Assembly: GCF_000374565.1 (NCBI RefSeq)
Contig: NZ_KB894686.1
Coordinates: 124,001-188,000, forward strand
DNA length: 64,000 nt
Source of the DNA: Siminovitchia fordii DSM 16014 = CIP 108821
Lineage (GTDB): Bacteria > Bacillota > Bacilli > Bacillales > Bacillaceae_C
Direction of reading: 5' to 3'
Shown: piece after piece, positions 57,319 through 63,219 of the stretch
Numbering within the stretch: position 1 is the stretch's first letter
Layout: each line of letters begins with the position of its first letter
Position numbers and translations under genes: made by a program
The notes under the pieces: model-generated
Told to the model about the DNA's origin: nothing
What the model saw: only the letters and a program-made list of their open reading frames with translations
The model's database searches: none

Positions 57319-57393
57319 TCAAAAGTCGTTGTGGCTGGAATAGTGAATTTTTCACGGGGTGAAAAAAACAGTTCGACAAATGATGCATTTGAA

Positions 57394-57412
57394 AGGGGAG
57401 CAACCTCCCCTA
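57394..57412 (-). terminator. Hairpin after the SRAP gene
   Basis: Minus strand GGGGAG-GTTG-CTCCCC begins at the stop codon of the SRAP gene and is followed by TTTC only, so it may be a weak terminator or leave read-through toward the tRNA-like RNA. Confidence 0.6.
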
Positions 57413-58087
57413 ACAGATTTTCTGTATTAAATTAGGGCTGTTATTTTTGGGAGAATTGACCAAGCTTGATACCTTATAAGCTTCCATCAGGTCTTCGGGC
57501 AATGGAGCCAATAGGTCATTAAGCTGGTCCGTATTAGTGATGGACTTATCAAGCCAAACAGACTCGTTCTCGGGTTTGAGGATAACCGGCATTCTATCAT
57601 GTATATCCTTTACAAGCTCGTTGGGCCTAGTGGTGATAACCGTACACGAATGAATTGATTCGCCTTCCGGGGATTTCCATGTTTCCCACAATCCGGCCAT
57701 AGCAAAGAGGTCCTCGGATTTAAGTTTGATACGCATGGGAGTTTTGGATTTATCTTCATGGCGTTTCCATTCATAAAAAGAGTCAGCAAGGATTAAGCAG
57801 CGTCTTTTCTTGTATGCATTACGGTAGCTGGGCTTTTCAGCTAAAGTTTCAGCTCGAGCGTTAATCATCTTATAGCCAATTTTAGGATCATTGGCCCAGT
57901 AAGGTATTAACCCCCAACGCAGATAGCCAAGTCGATTGTATGTACCGTCATTGATTACAGCAAGGACATTTTGAGATGGGGCGACATTGTAATTGGGTGA
58001 GTACAAATCTTCGTCAAAGAGATTTTGGATTTCGAACCGGTCAATAATTTCAGGGAATGTAGCAGTAAGGGTAAAACGGCCACACAT
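57410..58087 (-). CDS. SRAP-domain (YedK/HMCES-type) abasic-site processing protein
   Basis: A 225-residue SRAP protein. The N-terminus 'MCGRFTLTA' supplies the catalytic Cys2 that forms the thiazolidine crosslink with abasic sites; 'INARAETLAEKPSYRNAYKK' contains the Asn and Glu region, 'ADSFYEWKR' the Glu, and 'DIHDRMPVIL' the His. These proteins shield abasic sites in single-stranded DNA. B. subtilis SP-beta carries a similar gene (yoqW). Here it is reversed against the early operon together with the tRNA-like RNA, as an inserted unit. Confidence 0.95.
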   Translation of the reverse strand: MCGRFTLTATFPEIIDRFEIQNLFDEDLYSPNYNVAPSQNVLAVINDGTYNRLGYLRWGLIPYWANDPKIGYKMINARAETLAEKPSYRNAYKKRRCLILADSFYEWKRHEDKSKTPMRIKLKSEDLFAMAGLWETWKSPEGESIHSCTVITTRPNELVKDIHDRMPVILKPENESVWLDKSITNTDQLNDLLAPLPEDLMEAYKVSSLVNSPKNNSPNLIQKIC

Positions 58088-58163
58088 ATGATCACCTCGA
58101 AAATGATTTGGTTCATTGTATCAAATTCAAGCTGCAAAATAAATGGAAATCGGAGGGATGCAG

Positions 58164-58343
58164 TTGAGTCCATTACAAGAAATTATTTTATTATCAAACA
58201 AATTACCGGCATTAGTCCTAAAGAATATAAATCAACGAATAGGGGATTGGTTGGCATCAGGGGGAAAAGAGAATGATCCATACATCGAGCAGCAGCTGAG
58301 ATTCGCAAGACGTTTTATTGATCAAGACAAGAGGTGCGATTGA
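58164..58343 (+). CDS. Small hypothetical prophage protein
   Basis: A 59-residue protein from TTG 58164, six bases after GGAGGG; an ATG at 58158 is too close to the site. 'RIGDWLASGGKENDPYIEQQ' followed by 'LRFARRFID' is reminiscent of small phage proteins annotated as DUF6877 (recognition weak). Its stop overlaps the next start (ATGA). Confidence 0.7.
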   Translation: MSPLQEIILLSNKLPALVLKNINQRIGDWLASGGKENDPYIEQQLRFARRFIDQDKRCD

Positions 58344-58885
58344 TGAAAGCCGTATGTATAGATGCTAATCTAATAACTGTATTGCAGGAGGGGAAAGAAT
58401 ATTTTGTCTTTCCTAATGGCCCTAGTAGTTTCTTTGTTTCAAATTTTAACTCAGTAAGGTCACACATGGGAGCATTTCAAAGGTCAAGGTTCAAGCTGAA
58501 CTATATGAACGAAAAACTGGATAAAAGTAACGGACCTCTCATTGAAAATAACAAATATCAAGGAAATAGTAACGATTCTGCAGCTAAAGTGAACGTCTTA
58601 GAACAAATGGATATATTCGATTTTCTATCTGAGGACCACGAGAACGTACCGCCGATAGGCATCGAAATCATTATTCCGCATGATGTGATTAGTCCACTCG
58701 AATGTACCAAGGGTGTGAAGACGAAAGAATTTCGGATTGTGCAAAAAAGGTGGAAAAACTACGTGGATGCGCTGAATGAGCAAGAGGGCGGTTCCTGGTT
58801 AGAGGCAAGAGAAAAATTGATAAGGCACCGAGACAATAAAGAACCGTTATTAGTGGCATGGGACCCACAAAAAACAGAAAAATAA
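58343..58885 (+). CDS. Hypothetical prophage protein
   Basis: A 180-residue soluble protein from ATG 58343 (GAGGTG six bases upstream). The first 50 residues ('AVCIDANLITVLQEGKEYFV') look like a small beta domain, the middle is Asn/Ser-rich, and the end ('VQKRWKNYVDALNEQEGGSW') is helical. No family recognised. Coupled to the preceding gene. Confidence 0.7.
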   Translation: MKAVCIDANLITVLQEGKEYFVFPNGPSSFFVSNFNSVRSHMGAFQRSRFKLNYMNEKLDKSNGPLIENNKYQGNSNDSAAKVNVLEQMDIFDFLSEDHENVPPIGIEIIIPHDVISPLECTKGVKTKEFRIVQKRWKNYVDALNEQEGGSWLEAREKLIRHRDNKEPLLVAWDPQKTEK

Positions 58886-58890
58886 GCCAG

Positions 58891-58952
58891 GATCCCTCCC
58901 GGCTAAATCAATTCAGCAAGTTGATTATACCATATTTGGGAGGGATCTTTTT
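58891..58952 (+). promoter_or_regulatory. Hairpin combining a terminator with the xtrA ribosome binding site
   Basis: GATCCCTCCC (58891-58900) pairs perfectly with GGGAGGGATC (58938-58947), followed by TTTTT and then the ATG of the XtrA gene. The 3' arm is at the same time the GGGAGGG ribosome binding site. An inner ATCAA/TTGAT pair shortens the loop. The hairpin could end transcription or mask translation of xtrA. Confidence 0.78.
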
Positions 58953-59150
58953 ATGAGATTACAAGATATTGAACTGACTAGTTCAAATAGACTACAATTA
59001 GATTTAATGGATATTCCATCCAGCTGTGTAATCGTCATCTGTGATGGAAAAGCTAAGTTGAGAGAGCTTCCTCCTCACGGAGAGTACAAGATTGTTACTC
59101 ATCAAGGGAAAGTGAAGAGGATGCGGAAGGAAGAGGGGGAAGAGTTTTGA
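58953..59150 (+). CDS. xtrA: XtrA/YqaO family protein
   Basis: A 65-residue protein. 'CVIVICDGKAKLRELPPHGE' and 'IVTHQGKVKRM' match the XtrA (PBSX) / YqaO (skin) family. Position between the early replication genes and the sigma-like factor is that seen in PBSX and skin. Function unknown. Its expression is probably controlled by the upstream hairpin. Confidence 0.78.
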   Translation: MRLQDIELTSSNRLQLDLMDIPSSCVIVICDGKAKLRELPPHGEYKIVTHQGKVKRMRKEEGEEF

Positions 59151-59530
59151 GTGCTGAAGTCGTAAAAATACCTTTTGATGTTGCATGGGACATATGGACA
59201 CCTTTTATTATCGCATCATTATTATATTTTTTAGCTTCTATTATTATTAAAAGTGATGCATTTGCTAATTACCAATATTTACTAAAGGTTGTATTTTTAG
59301 CTATTGCTATCTATTTGATAGTCTATTTCAATTTTGATTTTGATTCAGGAACGTTATCTTTGGAAAAACCTCAAGAAATAACTCTAATTCAAGTTGTTTT
59401 GGTTCCGTTATTATTTTTTGATCTATTAATTAGTTTAAGAGAAGTACTAAAGATTTTTGGAGTTGGAATTAAAAAGGCTAATACCGGCATCTCGAGCACA
59501 CTGAATAACAACAATCGAATGCGGAGGTAG
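59147..59530 (+). CDS. Hypothetical membrane protein
   Basis: A 127-residue protein from TTG 59147, overlapping xtrA by four bases. Three hydrophobic segments at about 15-31, 41-60 and 80-100. AT-rich. No family recognised. It is likely co-translated with xtrA and paired with the following membrane protein. Confidence 0.65.
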   Translation: MSAEVVKIPFDVAWDIWTPFIIASLLYFLASIIIKSDAFANYQYLLKVVFLAIAIYLIVYFNFDFDSGTLSLEKPQEITLIQVVLVPLLFFDLLISLREVLKIFGVGIKKANTGISSTLNNNNRMRR

Positions 59531-59535
59531 GAGTT

Positions 59536-60054
59536 TTGATTTTTAGGAGATATTTAACCCAAGTATTAATATTTCTATTCGAATTGCTTATCATAGTTTG
59601 TTTGGGAAGCTATTTCTTCGAAGGTAGTTTCTTTAGTTTGATTAAGAATATTAGGAACATCGAGATGTTCGAGAAAATTACAGTGATTCTGGTTATATAC
59701 GAAATTATTGTTTTCGCATTCCTGTCACTATATGATTCATCGAGAAAAGATGCATTGTTATCAAAAATAACCATGATAAATTATGGAATTTCAAGCATAG
59801 ATCATGATGAACCGTTTGAATATTTAACTCGGGTTTACGAAAAATTTACGAAGGATGATAGCATCTTTTTTAATACACAAGATCTCTTGGATATTACAGA
59901 CATTAAAGCGATGTATGACTCTTATTGTAATAATGAAATTAGTAAGAACGAATATAGATACTTTTTGAATGTTAAATTAACACAACTCCATCATGTTTAT
60001 GAATACTATGATCTAACTTGGAGGATGTCACTTTTGTTAAGGTTATTTAAATAA
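59536..60054 (+). CDS. Hypothetical membrane protein
   Basis: A 172-residue protein from TTG 59536 (GGAGGTAGGAG upstream). Two hydrophobic segments (about 8-32 and 48-68) precede a cytoplasmic helical domain of about 100 residues ('FEYLTRVYEKFTKDDSIFFN'). It lies five bases after the previous membrane protein, so the two may form a complex. Function unknown. Confidence 0.65.
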   Translation: MIFRRYLTQVLIFLFELLIIVCLGSYFFEGSFFSLIKNIRNIEMFEKITVILVIYEIIVFAFLSLYDSSRKDALLSKITMINYGISSIDHDEPFEYLTRVYEKFTKDDSIFFNTQDLLDITDIKAMYDSYCNNEISKNEYRYFLNVKLTQLHHVYEYYDLTWRMSLLLRLFK

Positions 60055-60059
60055 GTCCG

Positions 60060-60085
60060 CTAGCCTACTGGAGGACACTGAATGA
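60060..60085 (+). repeat. 26-bp repeat, copy 1
   Basis: Matches 60421-60446 at 22 of 26 positions; the last 15 bases GAGGACACTGAATGA are identical. The two copies bracket the 96-residue gene. Confidence 0.75.
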
Positions 60086-60101
60086 AAGGGGTAGAAGACA
60101 T

Positions 60102-60392
60102 TTGAGAGGTGTAGATGTAAGGTTTTATTTGAATGACGAAAGTCTAATAGAAAAAGCAAGAGTAAAGAGGTACATTGATCAAGAAAAAATATCGGAATTT
60201 ACTTTTAAAATAGGAAGTGAATTGGTGATTAAGCCACTCAATAAGCAAAAAAAGAAGAATCGTGATCGGAGGGTTCAAATCTTAGGATTTGATAAACGTA
60301 ACGAAAAAGACCTGGAAAGAGTAAAAGTTAAATATCTAGATACGAACAGAAACGGCTTTGTTGAGATAGATGACTTAGATGTCTTGGACTAG
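60102..60392 (+). CDS. Hypothetical basic prophage protein
   Basis: A 96-residue basic protein starting with TTG at 60102, shortly after GAAAGGGG. 'FTFKIGSELVIKPLNKQKKK' and 'RRVQILGFDKRNEKDLERVK' suggest a small nucleic-acid-binding beta barrel, but no family is assigned. It is flanked by two copies of a 26-bp repeat. Confidence 0.6.
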   Translation: MRGVDVRFYLNDESLIEKARVKRYIDQEKISEFTFKIGSELVIKPLNKQKKKNRDRRVQILGFDKRNEKDLERVKVKYLDTNRNGFVEIDDLDVLD

Positions 60393-60420
60393 ATTTTTCC
60401 TATCATAGTTTATGGTCCCC

Positions 60421-60446
60421 CTGGCCAACCAGAGGACACTGAATGA
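60421..60446 (+). repeat. 26-bp repeat, copy 2
   Basis: Second copy of the repeat at 60060-60085. Here its end forms the left arm of a terminator stem. Confidence 0.75.
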
Positions 60447-60480
60447 CGCAATATGCGTTGTTTGGTGTCCTTTTTTATTT
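60433..60480 (+). terminator. Terminator before the small basic gene
   Basis: AGGACAC (60433-60439) pairs with GTGTCCT (60465-60471), with an inner ACGCA/TGCGT stem, then a run of six T. Confidence 0.88.
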
Positions 60481-60498
60481 GTTGAAAGGAGTAAAACT

Positions 60499-60678
60499 GT
60501 GAATCGAAGCTTGAAAGAGCAACTGAAGGATTGGAAATGGCACCATCGAGAAGTTAAGCAACACAGGAAGCCGCAGAAACGTCGTACAGAGCGATTAACG
60601 GAATTCGAACTCAAAAGCCTTATGGATGTAAACAGACCGACATACAGGAGACACAGAGGTTCATTTAGGCAGCGTTAG
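60499..60678 (+). CDS. Small basic prophage protein
   Basis: A 59-residue protein very rich in Arg, Lys and His ('WKWHHREVKQHRKPQKRRTE', ending 'RRHRGSFRQR'). GTG 60499 follows GAAAGGAG. An open frame reaches back through the terminator but lacks a site. Likely nucleic-acid binding. Next gene starts 11 bases later. Confidence 0.7.
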   Translation: MNRSLKEQLKDWKWHHREVKQHRKPQKRRTERLTEFELKSLMDVNRPTYRRHRGSFRQR

Positions 60679-60689
60679 GAGGTATTTTT

Positions 60690-61181
60690 ATGCCAAATTG
60701 GGCGGACAAATTGATTCAAGAATACTCAGATGGAAAAAGACAATTATTAAAAGCCAGCAAAAATTTGGATAAAAAGAATCCTGTCGAAAGTGAGTATAAG
60801 ACTATGATTAATAGCATGGCAGAGGATATGGATTTTGTTATTAAATGGCTAGAAACAGGAAGACAGCCAGGCACATATCGGGGCGTTGATAAAAAATCGG
60901 TTTATCAAATTCGTTCTCTTGAAAGCATGGACTTGATCCCGGATATTACGGAGCAGTTGGATGATGTGAATGAAAAGAAATTAATGATGACCAGAGAGGA
61001 AAAAGTGATTTTGGCAGATATTCTTTCATCATTTTCACTTCGAGAGAGGCAATGCTATATTTTGCATACTGCACATGGATTGAGTATGCAGAGGATTGCG
61101 AATGAACTCAGTTTAAGCAAAGCAACGGTGCAAATGTACATCTCAAGAGCGAGAAAAAAAGTGGAAAAAAGAGTGGGTTAA
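60690..61181 (+). CDS. Sigma-like late activator (Xpf/ArpU type)
   Basis: A 163-residue protein. The C-terminal 55 residues form a sigma region 4 ('SSFSLRERQCYILHTAHGLS', 'MQRIANELSLSKATVQMYIS', 'RARKKVEKRV'), while region 2 is absent. PBSX Xpf and ArpU-like proteins with this layout turn on phage late genes. GGAGG precedes ATG 60690. It is the last regulator before the terminase-side region and is followed by a direct repeat and a terminator. Confidence 0.85.
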   Translation: MPNWADKLIQEYSDGKRQLLKASKNLDKKNPVESEYKTMINSMAEDMDFVIKWLETGRQPGTYRGVDKKSVYQIRSLESMDLIPDITEQLDDVNEKKLMMTREEKVILADILSSFSLRERQCYILHTAHGLSMQRIANELSLSKATVQMYISRARKKVEKRVG

Positions 61182-61188
61182 ATTATTT

Positions 61189-61209
61189 TTGTCATACGCT
61201 TGTCATACG
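61189..61209 (+). repeat. Tandem TTGTCATACG repeats
   Basis: TTGTCATACG at 61189-61198 and 61200-61209, one helical turn (11 bases) apart, just after the sigma-like gene. TGTATAA follows at 61215-61221. A binding site for the late activator or another regulator is possible. Confidence 0.6.
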
Positions 61210-61246
61210 AAGTCTGTATAAGTGAAAAGTGTTTTTGTATCTGTCG

Positions 61247-61282
61247 GCGCTGTCCTCGGAAAAGGATGGCGCTATTCCTTTT
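61247..61282 (+). terminator. Terminator after the sigma-like gene
   Basis: GCGCTGTCCT (61247-61256) pairs with AGGATGGCGC (61263-61272) with two G-T pairs; TATTCCTTTT follows. Confidence 0.7.
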
Positions 61283-61335
61283 AAGAAGGTTAAATCCCTC
61301 CTTATGTTGAATTACTTAGATAAGGAGGAATGGAT

Positions 61336-62040
61336 ATGGATCTAGATATATTTAAAAAGCTTAAAGAAAGTTTCGATAATATTATTAACCTTCAGGAGAT
61401 GTTTAAAACTAACGTTCAACTTAAAGAAGCATTCAAATTAGAATTTGATCTCAATGATTCTGAATCACTTATTGATGCTTTAAATTTAAAAAACCTTTCA
61501 ATGTGGAGCACTCAATTTCCACATATTTCAATGAAACAATATTTTCAGCAGATAGATGCTCTTAAAACTTTAAGAAAAAATCCAAAGCTTTTTTCACAAT
61601 CACTCACCTATTCAGGATTTTTGAATTCTGTATCAAAAAACATCAATGATGGTTTGATAGATAATTTAGAAGAAGAGATTGAAAATGTGGAAGAGATTAA
61701 AACCGAAACCGAATATGGAATAGAGACAGCATTAGATGAAATAAATTTAAAACACCCGGCTTTATTAAATATTGCTTTTAAAATAAATATTATTATATCC
61801 TCGACTGATAACGAGCTAGAACAAAAAGAGATAAATGATGAGGAGTTAAATAATTGGAAAAGAGTCACAAGACCAATACTTTTGATAATCAGTCAATTGT
61901 TTCTAGCTTGGGCTTTCAGTAGCACTTCAATAAAAGAGATGAATATTTATAAATCAATCGAAGGGATTTTTAATCAATTAGAAACTATAGAAATTGATAA
62001 TGATGAGGATTTTATAATCGCTAGTAAGAAAGAAAAGTGA
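61336..62040 (+). CDS. AT-rich orphan protein with C-terminal hydrophobic segment
   Basis: A 234-residue protein from ATG 61336, seven bases after AAGGAGG (ATG 61330 is too close). Mostly helical and acidic; residues 112-130 are a run of Glu-rich helix, and about 182-198 ('PILLIISQLFLAWAFS') is a possible membrane segment. No family recognised. It is much more AT-rich than its neighbours and lies between the late regulator and the packaging-side genes, a place where phages often carry extra genes. Confidence 0.65.
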   Translation: MDLDIFKKLKESFDNIINLQEMFKTNVQLKEAFKLEFDLNDSESLIDALNLKNLSMWSTQFPHISMKQYFQQIDALKTLRKNPKLFSQSLTYSGFLNSVSKNINDGLIDNLEEEIENVEEIKTETEYGIETALDEINLKHPALLNIAFKINIIISSTDNELEQKEINDEELNNWKRVTRPILLIISQLFLAWAFSSTSIKEMNIYKSIEGIFNQLETIEIDNDEDFIIASKKEK

Positions 62041-62064
62041 ATTGTAATCTAATAAATTTGTCAC

Positions 62065-62098
62065 TTATTGTCGAACGATTACAGTAGGTGAATAGTCC
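62065..62098 (+). repeat. 34-bp intergenic repeat, copy 1
   Basis: Identical to 62521-62554 at 30 of 34 positions (TTATTGTCGA ... AGTAGGT ... AATAGTCC). It lies about 40-70 bases before a small gene. Confidence 0.8.
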
Positions 62099-62136
62099 CT
62101 TTTGTCGAATAGGTTCGATGGGAGGGGGGGGAAGTA

Positions 62137-62439
62137 TTGGCATATTTTTTATTATCTATTAACTACCAAGAAGATCACAAGTCTTGGGATTTTAAGGAAA
62201 GTGGACAAGGGTATAAATTATATGAAGAAGTTAAGAGACGTTTTGAGAACTATGAATATAAAAGTAAACAAGAGGCTTTTAAGGTTAAGGATATAGTGCA
62301 GATGACAATTATTCCTGTCAAAGAAAAGACAGATAATTATAGCGCTGCTAGTATTTGCCCGGAGACGTTCTTTAAAGCTGAGAAATTTCAAGAAATAGTG
62401 GATTTCGTAGAAAAAGAATACCAGGTAATCAATAAATAA
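62137..62439 (+). CDS. Small hypothetical protein, repeat cassette gene 1
   Basis: A 100-residue soluble protein starting at TTG 62137 (GGGAGGGGGGGGAAG upstream). 'QGYKLYEEVKRRFENYEYKS' and 'EKFQEIVDFVEKEYQVINK' are charged helical parts. No family recognised. First of three small genes each preceded by related intergenic sequence. Confidence 0.6.
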   Translation: MAYFLLSINYQEDHKSWDFKESGQGYKLYEEVKRRFENYEYKSKQEAFKVKDIVQMTIIPVKEKTDNYSAASICPETFFKAEKFQEIVDFVEKEYQVINK

Positions 62440-62442
62440 AAT

Positions 62443-62466
62443 GCACCTATTGAGGTGCTTTTCCTT
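62443..62466 (+). terminator. Terminator after cassette gene 1
   Basis: GCACCT and AGGTGC with loop ATTG, followed by TTTTCCTTATG. Confidence 0.75.
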
Positions 62467-62520
62467 ATGACTAAAACACTTTAGAGTTGATGCGGATGGC
62501 AAATTAGAGAATTTTGGTGA

Positions 62521-62554
62521 TTATTGTCGATTGATTAAAGTAGGTAAATAGTCC
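62521..62554 (+). repeat. 34-bp intergenic repeat, copy 2
   Basis: Second copy of 62065-62098, again 40-75 bases before a small gene. A shorter related piece, AGGTAAATAGT, occurs at 62863-62873 before the third gene. Confidence 0.8.
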
Positions 62555-62594
62555 TCCTGTGTAGAAGTGAGTAGTCAAAAAGGAGGGGTTGTAA

Positions 62595-62864
62595 GTGGGA
62601 TACAAATTGCAAAAATTATTTGATGATCCGAACTTTGCTGTCGGCTCAATCGGTTGTGACACAGGCCTGATGATAAATCCTCAAAACGATGTGGTTGATT
62701 ACATGATTATAGAATATCCTGGGAGATTTGAGGTTTATTTGAATCTCTTCGATTATGAAGATCCATCTATCCCGAATGTTTTAGTGAAAGGCAAATCGAA
62801 AAGCCTGGAAGTGGCGAAAAGTATTGCCGTTAGAAAACTAAACAAAGAAGCGTATGGTATTTAG
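62595..62864 (+). CDS. Small hypothetical protein, repeat cassette gene 2
   Basis: An 89-residue protein starting at GTG 62595 (AAAGGAGGGG upstream). 'YMIIEYPGRFEVYLNLFDYE' and 'KSKSLEVAKSIAVRKLNKEA' give a beta-then-helix pattern. Unlike gene 1 or 3 in sequence. Function unknown. Confidence 0.6.
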   Translation: MGYKLQKLFDDPNFAVGSIGCDTGLMINPQNDVVDYMIIEYPGRFEVYLNLFDYEDPSIPNVLVKGKSKSLEVAKSIAVRKLNKEAYGI

Positions 62865-62936
62865 GTAAATAGTTGCAGGAAAATATCTCCTTTTGTCGAA
62901 GAACTTAAGGTAGACAAAAGAGAGGTGAGATATAAG

Positions 62937-63152
62937 TTGGCTTATTTTAACGTTCGATTTAAGTTGATAAACGGAGAAGAAAAGCTATATGTACAATATA
63001 AGGCAAAGGATTATGGTCATGTCGCTAATGAGGTTATGAACAGCAATGATGGTTGGTTTGGGGTCTATGGCGACTTAACTAACCTATCCAATGTACTTAC
63101 GTGTAGTATTATTGAGGTCGATGAAGATGGGTATGAAATAGCATCGAAATAA
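62937..63152 (+). CDS. Small hypothetical protein, repeat cassette gene 3
   Basis: A 71-residue protein from TTG 62937, seven bases after GAGAGGTGAG; ATG 62925 lies inside that region. 'AYFNVRFKLINGEEKLYVQY' and 'VLTCSIIEVDEDGYEI' suggest a small beta-sheet fold. Function unknown. Confidence 0.6.
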   Translation: MAYFNVRFKLINGEEKLYVQYKAKDYGHVANEVMNSNDGWFGVYGDLTNLSNVLTCSIIEVDEDGYEIASK

Positions 63153-63164
63153 GCAAAACAAACT

Positions 63165-63190
63165 AGGTGCCTAATAAGGCGCCTTTTCTT
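63165..63190 (+). terminator. Terminator after cassette gene 3
   Basis: AGGTGCC and GGCGCCT pair (one T-G), then TTTTCTTATG. The tail TTATG[AC]CTAAAA is shared with the terminator of gene 1. Confidence 0.75.
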
Positions 63191-63219
63191 ATGCCTAAAA
63201 TTCGGAGGTGGCAGTTAAA

